The notes: generated by a model from the letters alone, not told the origin. A DNA stretch of 64,000 nucleotides from CAADGU01 sp035444285 (GCA_035444285.1 DAOMOK010000021.1:78333-142332), one strand, 5' to 3'; counted from the stretch's first letter, positions 8,837 to 17,963 are shown. A program made the numbers and translations.

Positions 8837-9078
8837 AGCTTTAGCTGCCTACCTGTACTGAATATGTTGTTGGCCGGGCGGGTACTTCTACGGCCGTAAC
8901 CCTCTTTGCAATATGATAATTGTGGGGGTGTGTGGGCGCAGTGACAATAGGTAAAACACCCTAACAGGATGCGGGTGGCGGTGTTTGTGTGTATACGGTG
9001 TGTTGATTTGGTTTCAAGGCGGCTTACGGCCGTCTGGCGGTGGCAATGTTTTACGAGTTGTTCACGAGCGGGGCGGTC

Positions 9079-9735
9079 TTACAGCTTTTCGCCCCATTGA
9101 TTCCAGGATGTGACTTCCGCTGCTGGAATGCGTTTGGCCGGTTGAAACCCTTCACCACTGTAATAAGCAACTGGTAACAAAGCGGCCTGGGTGATGTTAT
9201 CGGGAATACCCAGGATGCCGGCTACTTCTTTTTCATAACGGAGATGTAGGGTTGTCCAGGCTGCGCCGAGGTTACGAGCGCGTAAGGCCAGCATGAAAGA
9301 CCAGGCGGCGGGCAGGATGGAGCCATATAGTCCGGCCTGCGCCATCGGGCCGAAGTTTTCCACACGGCCTTGAATGCAGGGAAAAACCATCACCGGTACG
9401 CGCCCCATGTTGTTAGCCAGATAGATGGCCGATTTCGCCACGCGCATTTGCTGTTGTTCATACAATTCGCCTTTACCTTGCGTGGCCGCTTGTTCTTCTC
9501 TGGTGCGGGCGTAAATGTAAAAGGATTCCCGGTAAAGCTCGCCGATGGCTGCTTTTTTAGCCGGGTCTGTAACCACCACAAAGTGCCAGCCCTGGGAATT
9601 GCCGCCGGTAGGCGCTTGAATGGCGATGGCCAGACATTCCTGGATGATTTCAGGCGATACCGGGCGTTCAAAATCCAGCCGTTTCCGTACCGAACGGGTT
9701 GTTGTTAGCAGTTCGTCTATTACAGTTAAATCCAT
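9079..9735 (-). CDS. Nitroreductase family protein
   Basis: 218 residues, typical for this FMN-dependent NAD(P)H oxidoreductase family. It starts with the family pattern (LLTTTRSVRKRLDFERPVS, where the Arg-Ser-x-Arg contacts FMN phosphate), followed by AIQAPTGGNSQGWHFVVV and a C-terminal segment near LGAAWTTLHL and LGIPDNI. The longer open frame reaches back to 9975, but that part overlaps the response regulator in another frame and has no family similarity, so the ATG at 9735 is taken as the start. It lies 49 bp downstream of the response regulator on the same strand and may be co-transcribed. Substrate unknown. Confidence 0.85.
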   Translation of the reverse strand: MDLTVIDELLTTTRSVRKRLDFERPVSPEIIQECLAIAIQAPTGGNSQGWHFVVVTDPAKKAAIGELYRESFYIYARTREEQAATQGKGELYEQQQMRVAKSAIYLANNMGRVPVMVFPCIQGRVENFGPMAQAGLYGSILPAAWSFMLALRARNLGAAWTTLHLRYEKEVAGILGIPDNITQAALLPVAYYSGEGFQPAKRIPAAEVTSWNQWGEKL

Positions 9736-9784
9736 CTCTTTTACTCTAGCCAGGTGGGGCAAATCAGTGGGCAGGCAACGGCCG

Positions 9785-10513
9785 TTACCCGGTGCTGATT
9801 TGATCCGCTGCCACATTAAAACGATAGCCGGTGCCGCGTTCGGCCACAATGTAGCTGGGTTCCGAAGGGTCCACCTCGATTTTGCTGCGCAGCCGGTGGA
9901 CATGTACATGCAGGCGGTCTTCCTGAGCGTCTTCCATGGGCCAGATACGTTTGAGCAAAAATTCGGTGGTGACAATACGCCCGGCGTTCCGCACCAAAAT
10001 GTACAGCAGCTTGGTTTCGGTGGGGGTCAGGGATACCGATTGGCCATTGACCAATGCTTCGCGGTTGGGGAAGTTGACCATCAGCCGCTCATCAATGCGA
10101 GTGGTGGACTCCAGCGTATAGTTGTAATCCCCCATGCGGCGCAGCACCCGCCGCACTCTTGCCACCAATTCTTCGGGGTTAAACGGTTTGACGATGTAAT
10201 CCTCGGCGTACTGTTCCAGTCCTTCAATGATGGTCTCTTCAGTGTTCACGGCCGTGAGCATGATAATGGGCAAATCGCTAAATTCGCGCACGGCATGGCA
10301 AAACTCAAAACCGCTCATAATGGGCATGTGCAGGTCTACAATAGCCAGGTGGGGCATGCCGTGGCGGTTAATGAGTTTGAGGGCATCGGCGCCGGACACG
10401 GCCGTGATCACCTGATACCCCGCCTGTTCCAGCGTATGCTGCACAATTCGTAAGGTAAAAGTGTTGTCGTCAACTGCCAGAATTCGTTGTGATTCGATGG
10501 GGTTTTCAAACAT
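9785..10513 (-). CDS. OmpR/PhoB-type response regulator
   Basis: 242 residues. The N-terminal receiver domain has the acidic pocket (AVDDN), the phosphoacceptor Asp in AIVDLHMP, Thr in MLTAVN and Lys in YIVKPF. The C-terminal winged-helix domain (SLTPTETKLLYILVRNAGRI ... VHVHRLRSKIEVDPSEPSYI ... GTGYRF) binds DNA. All key residues are present. No histidine kinase is adjacent, so it may be an orphan or work with a distant kinase. Unusually for the family, the receiver is preceded by about 10 extra residues. Confidence 0.95.
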   Translation of the reverse strand: MFENPIESQRILAVDDNTFTLRIVQHTLEQAGYQVITAVSGADALKLINRHGMPHLAIVDLHMPIMSGFEFCHAVREFSDLPIIMLTAVNTEETIIEGLEQYAEDYIVKPFNPEELVARVRRVLRRMGDYNYTLESTTRIDERLMVNFPNREALVNGQSVSLTPTETKLLYILVRNAGRIVTTEFLLKRIWPMEDAQEDRLHVHVHRLRSKIEVDPSEPSYIVAERGTGYRFNVAADQISTG

Positions 10514-11272
10514 ACAATCATTCCATCCAGTGTTGATTCAGTATGATCTCTGGTTAATACTGCTGCCAGTATACTTGAACATAATCATAAAAAAAAGCCA
10601 GCCTCGCCGAAGGCGGATGAATTTTGGTTGGTGTTTCAAAGTTTTTGCCACGCGCAATTGGTCATGCCTGGCATGGTCACGAAGCATAACCAAAAAGAAA
10701 AGGGCGAGACAACAGGTTTCATCAGGAAAGGTACCTGGTTCAGGTGGGGGCAGTCCGCCATTGCCTGACTTTCACTGGCGTTGACTGATCAGAAGAGGGG
10801 CTTGTTTGCTGGCAAACGGCCGTGTCTCTCACCTGTTAGAACCCGGTGCAATGGGTGGCTGGGCTGGCATGGCTGAGTGGGAAATGGTGTTGACAACGGC
10901 CGTGGTGTGGTGAATAGTCTGGTTCCGGCGGGTAAAGGTGGGGCGGCACGGTGGGGACACCGGCCTCGGCGCCACCACAACAATCAGAAGACCGCGACGC
11001 ACTGCCATCACCAGGTATCAAGAGCCTGATCAACACGGCCTTATCCCCCATACGGCCGTGTTTTTTTGTGTAATGGGGTGGGGGCACGGCCGTAGCCCCA
11101 CCCCACCGCTTCACCTTCTCATACTTCAACCGGCTCAAAGCACCGATCCGCCCATATTTCCTTTGCCCATGTTTAGGGCATGTGTTATAACTATGCGCGG
11201 TAAATGGGATAAAATTCACAAATCAACCTCTAAGGTTCAATCTCTAAGGAAAAGGAGTAGAAGGAACCCCCC
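10514..11272. other. 759-bp region without a convincing gene
   Basis: No open frame here has recognisable coding character; the longest, on the minus strand at 10836-11219, has a composition unlike a real protein. The stretch is not plain spacer: it carries four ACGGCCGT octamers, a short GC-rich hairpin near 10597-10612, and at its right end a strong hairpin with a T-run (11032-11067). A structured RNA transcribed to the right and ending at that hairpin is possible, but it matches no RNA family I could recognise (not RNase P, tmRNA, SRP or 6S). The nuo operon promoter should lie in its last 200 bp. Confidence 0.4.
11032..11067 (+). terminator. Rho-independent terminator-like hairpin in the gap upstream of nuoA
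   Basis: A perfect 9-bp stem (11032-11040 with 11054-11062), 13-nt loop and seven T directly after. One arm contains an ACGGCCGT octamer. No plus-strand gene precedes it in this window, so it either ends an unrecognised RNA or is a chance structure. Confidence 0.55.
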
Positions 11273-11629
11273 GTGCAAAATGACTGGTATTTTATCTTGC
11301 TATTTGTAGTCTTGTCGCCCATTCTGGCGGCGGTTCCCATGCTCATTAACTATCTGCTTGGCCCTCGAAAACCAAATTTCATCAAGCAGCAAACTTATGA
11401 ATGTGGCGTTGAAACAGTAGGCGACGCCTGGGTTCAGTTCAAAGTTCAGTATTACATTTACGCCCTCGTCTTTGTTATTTTTGACATTGAGGCTGTTTTC
11501 CTCTTTCCAGTAGCGGCTGCTTATGGGCAACTCCCGTTGTTTGCCATTGGCGCAGCCGTGTTGTTCATCCTGTTACTTGCCGACGGTCTGGCTTATGCCT
11601 GGGGTCGCGGCGTCCTGGAGTGGGTTTAA
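11273..11629 (+). CDS. nuoA: NADH-quinone oxidoreductase subunit A
   Basis: 118 residues with three transmembrane helices, the usual size. NuoA (ND3 homologue) sits at the joint between the membrane and peripheral arms of complex I. The conserved loop with the quinone-site Cys is present (QQTYECGVETVGDAWVQFKV), as is the acidic helix YALVFVIFDIEAVFLFP. Start is GTG at 11273, after AAGGA. It opens a complex I membrane-arm cluster, but nuoB, C and D, which normally follow, are absent; nuoH comes next after a hairpin. Confidence 0.95.
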   Translation: MQNDWYFILLFVVLSPILAAVPMLINYLLGPRKPNFIKQQTYECGVETVGDAWVQFKVQYYIYALVFVIFDIEAVFLFPVAAAYGQLPLFAIGAAVLFILLLADGLAYAWGRGVLEWV

Positions 11630-11645
11630 GAATCGCATAAACTAG

Positions 11646-11675
11646 AAACCGGGTTTTTCATCAAAAACCCGGTTT
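11646..11675 (+). terminator. Hairpin between nuoA and nuoH
   Basis: A perfect 13-bp inverted repeat with a 4-nt loop, followed by ATTTT. It could partly terminate after nuoA or act as a processing or stability structure. A separate nuoA transcript would fit the missing nuoBCD. Confidence 0.65.
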
Positions 11676-11729
11676 ATTTTAGTTGTGTGCTGGAAGTAAA
11701 CGTTTGAACGTTTGTTTGGAGTTAACGTC

Positions 11730-12998
11730 ATGCAAATTGACCCAATTCAACTCTTAGTAAGTGTGTTAGACCTGACGCTGTTAAGCTATTTGCGTGAGCA
11801 ATTTGCCGACCAACCAACCGCTTTGTTGATTGTCAATATCGTGATTGTGCTGACATTGGCAACCATACCGCTGCTTATGGTATTCATAGTGGGCTGGACA
11901 GAGCGCAAAGTGTTGGCGCGGATGCAGGACCGCATTGGCCCCAACCGGGTGGGTGGTCGTTATGGCGTGCTGCAAATGGTAGCCGATGTGGTCAAAATGA
12001 TGACCAAAGAGGTGATTATTCCCGCTGGCGCAGACCTGTGGGCCTATTTGCCCGCGCCCGTTCTGGCGGTGATGACATCAGTATTATTGTTTGCTGTGCT
12101 ACCTTTGGCCCCCGCAGTCATTGGCGTAGATCTCAATGTAGCCGTCTTCTATATATTAGCCATCAGTTCTGTTTCTGTAGTGGCTATCCTGCTGGCGGGT
12201 TGGGGATCAAACAATAAGTACGCGCTTTTGGGTGCGTTTCGCTCGGTGGCCCAATTGGTCAGCTACGAAGTGCCCATGATCCTCTCTATCCTGGTGCCTA
12301 TTTTGCTGGCGCGCAGTATGTCTACGATTGGGTTAGTGGAGGCGCAAAACATCCCCTTTATTGTGTTTGTGCCCGTGGCGGCGCTCATATTTTTTGTCTC
12401 TTCGCTGGCGGAAACGGGGCGATCTCCCTTTGACCTGTTAGAAGCGGAATCAGAAATTGTGGCCGGTTTCCACACCGAGTATACGGGTATGTACTTTGGC
12501 CTCTTTATGGCCGGTGAGTACATTGCTATCATGTTTATGTGCGCCATGTTCTCGACCGCTTTTCTCGGTGGTTATCGCTTCTTTGGCCTGGAAGATTTGA
12601 CCACTACCCTTTTTGGATACAGCTTCTTTGTGGGTAATTTGATTGGGGCGGCGGCGCTCTTTGTGAAATCAGCCATTATCTTCTTCATCTTTATGTGGCT
12701 GCGGGGTACGTTGCCTCGGTTCCGCATTGACCAACTGCTGAACTTCAACTGGAAGTTCATGGTGCCGTTGTCCCTGGCGCTTTTATTTACGGTGGCAGTG
12801 TTAGATAAGATGATTTTTATCTGGTTCCCCGACATTACTGAGTGGGGACGGGCGCTCATTCATCTGGCCAGCAATTTGCTCATCGCGGCCGTTACCATCG
12901 AAATTTTGCGTCGTCGTATTCAGCGGCAGCGGCGGGCGTTAGAGCCAGCGGTTGCGGTCGAAAGTGTACCAGAACTGGAACATGCACACGCGCATTGA
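11730..12998 (+). CDS. nuoH: NADH-quinone oxidoreductase subunit H
   Basis: 422 residues with about eight or nine membrane helices; E. coli NuoH is about 325 residues, so this one is longer at both ends. NuoH (ND1) forms much of the quinone chamber. Conserved elements seen: ERKVLARMQDRIGPNRVGG, the loop AETGRSPFDLLEAESEIVAG with EYTGMYFGLF, and FIFMWLRGTLPRFRIDQLL. The C-terminal 40 residues are polar and His-rich at the end (ELEHAHAH). The ATG at 11730 is preferred over the TTG at 11712 because TTGGAG lies at a proper distance. Confidence 0.95.
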   Translation: MQIDPIQLLVSVLDLTLLSYLREQFADQPTALLIVNIVIVLTLATIPLLMVFIVGWTERKVLARMQDRIGPNRVGGRYGVLQMVADVVKMMTKEVIIPAGADLWAYLPAPVLAVMTSVLLFAVLPLAPAVIGVDLNVAVFYILAISSVSVVAILLAGWGSNNKYALLGAFRSVAQLVSYEVPMILSILVPILLARSMSTIGLVEAQNIPFIVFVPVAALIFFVSSLAETGRSPFDLLEAESEIVAGFHTEYTGMYFGLFMAGEYIAIMFMCAMFSTAFLGGYRFFGLEDLTTTLFGYSFFVGNLIGAAALFVKSAIIFFIFMWLRGTLPRFRIDQLLNFNWKFMVPLSLALLFTVAVLDKMIFIWFPDITEWGRALIHLASNLLIAAVTIEILRRRIQRQRRALEPAVAVESVPELEHAHAH

Positions 12999-12999
12999 T

Positions 13000-13067
13000 C
13001 GGTAAATCTGTAATCCGTGAGCCGTAAACCGATTACGGAACACGGATTACCGATTACGGATTACGGA
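13000..13067. repeat. Heptamer repeat tract between nuoH and nuoJ
   Basis: About nine 7-bp units (attacgg, accgatt, aatccgt types). The right end supplies the GGAG used as ribosome site for nuoJ. nuoI, expected here in canonical operons, is missing. Confidence 0.75.
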
Positions 13068-13075
13068 GTGATCTC

Positions 13076-13609
13076 GTGACTGGAGAGCAGATAGTTTTCT
13101 TAGCAGTAAGTGGGTTGACGATTGTGGCCGGTATTTTGGTGGTGACACAGCGTAACCTGTTTCATGCTGCCCTGGCGATGATGGTGTCGTTTCTAGGGGT
13201 GGCGGGCATTTATATTACGCTGGAAGCCGGTTTTTTGGCGGCGGCGCAGTTGTTGATATACATTGGGGCGATCTCCATCCTCATCATTTTTGCCATCATG
13301 TTGACACGGCGGATGATGCAGGCACAGGATACGCCGTTTAATTCGCAGGTAGGGGCGGGGTTGCTCACGGCCGTTATCAGTTTTGCCCTCCTCGTTTTTG
13401 TCATCACTCGGCTGTGGCGCAATGAGATTTTTGACAGCCCGCCGGAAGTCCCCACTGCCATCATGGATCAAATCGTAGTGCAGTTAGGCGCAGATTTTGT
13501 CAGCCCCAACGCCTATGTCATCCCCTTTATCGTCGCTTCCATGTTGCTGCTGGCGGCTTTGATTGGCGCTATATACGTGGCCTGGCCCCAGGTGGAGGAT
13601 GAGGCATGA
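13076..13609 (+). CDS. nuoJ: NADH-quinone oxidoreductase subunit J
   Basis: 177 residues with five predicted membrane helices. NuoJ (ND6) carries the helix with a pi-bulge that links quinone chemistry to proton channels; the expected pattern is visible (LGVAGIYITLEAGFLAAAQL, LLIYIGAISILIIFAIMLTR). Start is GTG at 13076 with GGAG 7 nt upstream. It overlaps nuoK by 4 bp (ATGA), so the two are translationally coupled. Confidence 0.95.
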   Translation: MTGEQIVFLAVSGLTIVAGILVVTQRNLFHAALAMMVSFLGVAGIYITLEAGFLAAAQLLIYIGAISILIIFAIMLTRRMMQAQDTPFNSQVGAGLLTAVISFALLVFVITRLWRNEIFDSPPEVPTAIMDQIVVQLGADFVSPNAYVIPFIVASMLLLAALIGAIYVAWPQVEDEA

Positions 13610-13944
13610 TTCCTTTAAGCTGGTACCTCATTGTTGCTGCGCTTCTCTTTTCCATTGGCGCTTATGGCGTTTTTGCCCGGCGAAATGCCGTCGGTATTTT
13701 GATGGCGGTAGAACTTATGCTCAACGCCGTCAATATCAATCTGGTAGCCTTTTGGCGTTACAGCGTCTTGCTCAATCCAAACCCATCCATGCCGTATTTC
13801 ACCATTACATCCGGTTGGGCCTGGGCAATTTTTGTGTTAACGGTAGCGGCGGCGGAAGCGGCCGTTGGTCTGGCGCTGATCATCTCTGTTTACCGCCGCC
13901 GTGATTCGGTGGTAGCTGAAGAGTTGGACTTGTTGAAAAATTAG
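13606..13944 (+). CDS. nuoK: NADH-quinone oxidoreductase subunit K
   Basis: 112 residues with three membrane helices. NuoK (ND4L) is part of the proton path next to NuoN. Key Glu residues lie in helices 2 and 3 (GILMAVELMLNAVNINLVAF and TVAAAEAAVGLALIISVYRR). Its ATG overlaps the nuoJ stop. A strong hairpin begins at its stop codon. Confidence 0.95.
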   Translation: MIPLSWYLIVAALLFSIGAYGVFARRNAVGILMAVELMLNAVNINLVAFWRYSVLLNPNPSMPYFTITSGWAWAIFVLTVAAAEAAVGLALIISVYRRRDSVVAEELDLLKN

Positions 13945-13972
13945 TCAAGGGCGTAGCCCTTGACTAATTTTT
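13936..13972 (+). terminator. Strong hairpin across the nuoK stop codon
   Basis: A perfect 17-bp stem with a 3-nt loop (gta) and a T5 end, only 10 bp before the nuoL ATG. It has the form of an intrinsic terminator but sits inside the operon, so it may be an attenuation or RNA-processing point that lowers nuoLMMN relative to nuoHJK. Its symmetry means it can also act on the minus strand. Confidence 0.65.
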
Positions 13973-13982
13973 GAGAAAAAGT

Positions 13983-16268
13983 ATGACTGAAGAAACCCTA
14001 ACCCTAATGACCTGGCTCATTCCAGCCGGCCCACTCCTTGTTTTCTTCATTATCACCCTGTTCACCAACCGCAACCGCACGTTGAGTTGGGCGCTGGCCT
14101 GGGCGGGCGTGATTGCCTCCCTGGTTCTCAGTTGGACGGTGGTGGCGAACATGGTGGGGCTGGATGTGCATGAACTGGCCCATCACCCGGTGCAGTATGC
14201 CAGTTCCATTGACTGGCTGCCCTTTGGCCCCTGCCCGCCGCAATCTGGCGACAACTGTACCCTCTGGCTGGATATGGGCGTAGCCGTAGATGCGCTGACC
14301 ACCATCATGCTGTTCATGGTGCCGTTAGCTGTCTTTATGATTTTTGTCTACAGCGTGGGCTACCACAACTACGGGCAGCCACGAGGCATGATCAAAGGCG
14401 TACCTAATCACGGTCAGGAAGACCCGCTCTTTTCCCGCTTTTTTGCCTTGATGAGCCTCTTTGCCGGGGCGATGCTGGTGCTGGTAGTGGCCGACAACCT
14501 GCTGCTGCTGTTTGTTGGTTGGGAGATTATGGGTTTCTGCTCCTACGCTCTCATCGGCTTCTGGTATGCCCGCGATTACCATATACAGCCTGGCGACATC
14601 CCCCACATTTCACCCCGGCAGGCAGGGCGCAAGGCATTTATGACCACTCGCATCGCCGATGTGGTCATGTTGTTGGGTATCGTCCTGTTTTACCGGAGCT
14701 TTGGCACACTGAACTTTAGTGAGGCGTTTACGCTGCACGGGTTTGAACATGCCATTGCCGGCATTGGCCTGGGCGGCATTGCCATGATGACTTTATTGCT
14801 GTTCACCGGCACGGTGGGCAAATCATCGCAATGGCCGTTGCACGCCTGGCTGCCGGACGCCATGGAAGGCCCGACGCCTGTCAGCGCTACCATCCATGCG
14901 GCGGCTATGGTGTCGGCCGGTATTTACATGCTTTTGCGCATCTTCCCCCTGGTTGCGGTTTCCTTGCAAAACAATCCGGAGGTGGGCTGGATTATCGCCG
15001 GGATTGGCGCATTTACGGCGCTGATGGCGGCGACGATTGCGGTGGCGCAGTATGATGTGAAGGGGGTGCTGGCTTATTCCACCATTTCGCAACTAGGGTT
15101 TATGGTGGCGGCGATTGGTGTCGGTGGATATGTGGCGGCTGCCTTCCATCTGATTACCCATGCCTTTTTCAAGGCGCTGCTCTTCCTTTCTTCCGGCTCC
15201 GTGATTCATGGCATGGAACATGGGGCCATGCACGTGCATGATCATCACACCGACCCGCAAGATATGCGCTACATGGGTGGTCTGCGCCACAAAATGCCGG
15301 TGACGTTTTGGGCTTTTATGATTGGTGGCATGGCGCTGTCTGGTCTGCCCTTTATTACCGCCGGTTTCTGGTCAAAGGACGAGATTTTTGCTCATGCTTA
15401 TGCTGAGTTTACGCATGGCAACCCGATGGCGCTGGTGGTGTTGGTGATGCTGGCGCTGGCGGCGTTCCTGACCGCGTTTTACACCACGCGCCAGTTGGCA
15501 ATGACGTTTGCCGGTAAACCGCGTACTCCTCTGGCGGAACATGCCCATGAGAGTAACAAGTTCATGACTGTGCCGCTGATGATTCTGGCTTTTTTTGCCA
15601 TTGTCTTGGGCTGGCTGGGCATTCCTGACCATTTCCTGGGGCAGGATTTGGGGCAAATTAACTTTGTGCATCATTTTGTGCTCACGACCATTGAAGAGCC
15701 GATGATTGAACTGCACGAAGCGGGTTTGACGCCGATAGACGTTCACGAAGAGATTGTATGGTCATGGGCGCCGTTGATTACGTCGCTGGTGGTGGCATTG
15801 GGTGGTATTGGCGCGGGGTGGTTGGTCTACGGCCGTAACCCCCTCAAAAAAGAACAACCAGATCCCCTCATTCGCGCTCTGGGGCCACTGCACACCTTCC
15901 TCAACCGCAAGTGGTATTGGGATGAGCTGTATCACGTCATCTTTTACCGCCCTACGGTCTGGTTTTCCGAGACCTTTGCCAGTGAATGGGTAGACAAGGG
16001 TATTGTTGATGGCACACTGCATGCCATTGCCAATATCATCTACGCCATCGGCCGTTACTGCAAACGATTTGAAGAAGTGGTCATCAGCGGCGGTGTGGAC
16101 AAAATCAAAGATGGGTTCCTCTACCTGGCCCGCGAAAGCCGCTTGTTGCAATCGGGGCGCATTCAAGAATATGTGTTGTACTCTGGGCTGATTGCTGTCG
16201 CCCTCGCTTTTATGATGTTGTTCGTCAGCATTTATGGCGGTTTGGACTGGCTGGCGGGACTGTTTTAG
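13983..16268 (+). CDS. nuoL: NADH-quinone oxidoreductase subunit L
   Basis: 761 residues. NuoL (ND5) is the distal antiporter-like subunit. The proton-channel residues are present: Glu in LLLLFVGWEIMGFCSYALIG, Lys in TGTVGKSSQWPLHAWLPDAM and the following EGPTPVSATIHAAAMVSAG. Near the C-terminus is the lateral amphipathic helix region. Between the motifs WDELYHVIFYRP and QSGRIQEYV lie 65 residues; from memory this is about 34 in E. coli and 39 in alphaproteobacterial NuoL, so roughly 26-30 residues are extra here. This matches the NuoL feature described for complex I with two NuoM subunits. ATG at 13983 chosen; TTG at 13971 is inside the hairpin tail. Confidence 0.95.
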   Translation: MTEETLTLMTWLIPAGPLLVFFIITLFTNRNRTLSWALAWAGVIASLVLSWTVVANMVGLDVHELAHHPVQYASSIDWLPFGPCPPQSGDNCTLWLDMGVAVDALTTIMLFMVPLAVFMIFVYSVGYHNYGQPRGMIKGVPNHGQEDPLFSRFFALMSLFAGAMLVLVVADNLLLLFVGWEIMGFCSYALIGFWYARDYHIQPGDIPHISPRQAGRKAFMTTRIADVVMLLGIVLFYRSFGTLNFSEAFTLHGFEHAIAGIGLGGIAMMTLLLFTGTVGKSSQWPLHAWLPDAMEGPTPVSATIHAAAMVSAGIYMLLRIFPLVAVSLQNNPEVGWIIAGIGAFTALMAATIAVAQYDVKGVLAYSTISQLGFMVAAIGVGGYVAAAFHLITHAFFKALLFLSSGSVIHGMEHGAMHVHDHHTDPQDMRYMGGLRHKMPVTFWAFMIGGMALSGLPFITAGFWSKDEIFAHAYAEFTHGNPMALVVLVMLALAAFLTAFYTTRQLAMTFAGKPRTPLAEHAHESNKFMTVPLMILAFFAIVLGWLGIPDHFLGQDLGQINFVHHFVLTTIEEPMIELHEAGLTPIDVHEEIVWSWAPLITSLVVALGGIGAGWLVYGRNPLKKEQPDPLIRALGPLHTFLNRKWYWDELYHVIFYRPTVWFSETFASEWVDKGIVDGTLHAIANIIYAIGRYCKRFEEVVISGGVDKIKDGFLYLARESRLLQSGRIQEYVLYSGLIAVALAFMMLFVSIYGGLDWLAGLF

Positions 16269-16270
16269 TG

Positions 16271-16313
16271 ATTGATTAAGTAATCAGGTAATTACTCAAT
16301 TACCCAATTACTC
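16271..16313. repeat. Octamer repeat (caattacc type) between nuoL and nuoM
   Basis: AT-rich 8-bp units of the form aattactc/aattaccc. The same type occurs at 27.2, 53.4, 56.7 and 63.85 kb. Confidence 0.65.
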
Positions 16314-16325
16314 TGGAAAAGCACG

Positions 16326-17882
16326 ATGGATTTCTTCTTAGATAACATCATCAACCTGGTTATTTTCTTCCCAGCAATTGCCGCTTTTATCCTCTTCTTG
16401 ATGCCGGAGGATGCCAAGTCAACCGTGCGGCGATTGGCGCTGGCATTCAGTCTGGTACCGTTGGTGTTGGTCGTTGCCATGTGGCTGGATTACAACACCA
16501 ATTTTCGTGGCCTGCCCGGGTTTGCCTTTGAGTATCAGGCCGAATGGTTGCCCCTCTTAGGTTCCACCTATCACGTCGGCGTAGATGGCATTACCATGCC
16601 CATGTTTTTGCTGACCACGTTGCTGACCCCACTGGCTATCCTGGCATCCTTTAATATCGAAGACCGGGCCAAACTCTACATGGTATTATTCCTGATTATG
16701 GAAACAGCCATGCTTGGCCTGTTCGCCTCGCTTGACCTGCTCATCTTCTTCATCTTTTGGGAGTTTGGGCTGGTGCCGATGTACTTCCTCATCCGCATTT
16801 GGGGCAGCGCCGACCGGGTATACGCTTCCTTCAAGTTTATGATTTACACCATGGCCGGCAGCCTGGGGCTGCTGCTCTCCATCCAGATTATTGGTCTGGC
16901 GACGGGCACGTATGACATTCCGCAGCTTTATGATTCCTGGGTGAATTTAAGCGGCGGTACATTGCCGGTGGTGGGGCTTTCCACAGAGACGGTGAAGTGG
17001 GTGGCCTATGTGGCCTTTGTCATTGCCTTTGCTATCAAAGTTCCCATCTGGCCTTTCCATACCTGGCTGCCGGATGCGCACACGCAAGCGCCGACGGCCG
17101 GCTCCATGGTCCTGGCCGGTGTGCTGCTTAAGTTGGGCGCGTATGGTTTCATTCGCCTGGTTATCCCCCTGTTCCCGGAGCAGGCACACCTGACAGCCGG
17201 TATTCTGGCTACCTTTGGCATGTTAAGTATTGTGATGGGTGGTTATGCCGCCTTTGGGCAGTGGGACTTCAAACGGCTGGTGGCCTATTCCTCCATTAAC
17301 CACATGGGTTTTGTGGTGATGGGGGTAGCGGTGATGGCCTATGTGTATGGCTCGGCCTACAGCATACCTGAGTGGACAGGCGATGCCATCATGGCCACTA
17401 ACGGCGCGGTCTTCCAAATGTTTAATCATGGGTTGTCGGCGGCGGCGATGTTTTTCCTGGTGGGGGTGATTTATGAGCGGGCGCATACCCGTGACTTGAA
17501 AAAGTTTGGCGGTATCTGGACGGTACTGCCCGTCTTTGGCGCCATCCTCGTTTTTACCAGCATGGCTTCATTAGGGTTGCCTGGTTTGAATGGATTTGTT
17601 AGCGAATTCATGGTGGTGCGCGGCAGTATTGGCATTTTCCCCGTCCATATGGCGTTGTCTATGCTCGGTTTGCTGATGACCGGCGCTTACATTTTGAAGG
17701 GAATTGGGGCGACGCTGCATGGCCCGGTGAAGCCGGAATGGCAAAGCCTGAAGGGGCAGGATATGACGCTGCGGGAACATCTGGTCATCTGGCCGCTGAT
17801 GATCCTGATGCTCAGCCTGGGCCTCTGGCCGCAATGGATTGTGACCTTTATTAACGATACAGTGGTGTGGTTGTTTAGCTAA
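16326..17882 (+). CDS. nuoM: NADH-quinone oxidoreductase subunit M, first copy
   Basis: 518 residues with about 14 membrane helices. This antiporter-like subunit keeps all canonical channel residues: Glu in FIFWEFGLVPMYFLIRIWG, Lys in FAIKVPIWPFHTWLPDAH, Lys in AGVLLKLGAYGF and Glu in GLPGLNGFVSEFMV. It is therefore likely a working proton channel. A second NuoM gene follows 81 bp downstream on the same strand. Start ATG at 16326 follows GGAAAAG. Confidence 0.95.
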   Translation: MDFFLDNIINLVIFFPAIAAFILFLMPEDAKSTVRRLALAFSLVPLVLVVAMWLDYNTNFRGLPGFAFEYQAEWLPLLGSTYHVGVDGITMPMFLLTTLLTPLAILASFNIEDRAKLYMVLFLIMETAMLGLFASLDLLIFFIFWEFGLVPMYFLIRIWGSADRVYASFKFMIYTMAGSLGLLLSIQIIGLATGTYDIPQLYDSWVNLSGGTLPVVGLSTETVKWVAYVAFVIAFAIKVPIWPFHTWLPDAHTQAPTAGSMVLAGVLLKLGAYGFIRLVIPLFPEQAHLTAGILATFGMLSIVMGGYAAFGQWDFKRLVAYSSINHMGFVVMGVAVMAYVYGSAYSIPEWTGDAIMATNGAVFQMFNHGLSAAAMFFLVGVIYERAHTRDLKKFGGIWTVLPVFGAILVFTSMASLGLPGLNGFVSEFMVVRGSIGIFPVHMALSMLGLLMTGAYILKGIGATLHGPVKPEWQSLKGQDMTLREHLVIWPLMILMLSLGLWPQWIVTFINDTVVWLFS

Positions 17883-17886
17883 GAAA

Positions 17887-17947
17887 AGATTGGCGATTAG
17901 AGAATTGGAGATTCGTCCAATCTCTACTTGCCAATCTCTAATCTCTT
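17887..17947. repeat. Heptamer repeat (gagattg type) between the two nuoM genes
   Basis: Units such as gagattg and the reverse caatctc form an imperfect inverted repeat. The same gattgga/tccaatc family recurs at 38.9, 39.5, 40.35, 45.4 and 52.1 kb. Confidence 0.7.
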
Positions 17948-17963
17948 TGTTGGGAAGAGGCTT

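Noticed and set aside
9736..9975. N-terminal extension of the nitroreductase frame
   Set aside because: Overlaps the response regulator in another frame; the nitroreductase family starts at the ATG at 9735.
10590..11067. RNase P RNA, tmRNA, SRP or 6S RNA before nuoA
   Set aside because: The conserved core sequences of these RNAs were looked for on both strands and not found.
10836..11219. 127-residue minus-strand frame in the gap before nuoA
   Set aside because: Pro/His/Cys-rich, no domain, no ribosome site, and it spans the terminator hairpin.
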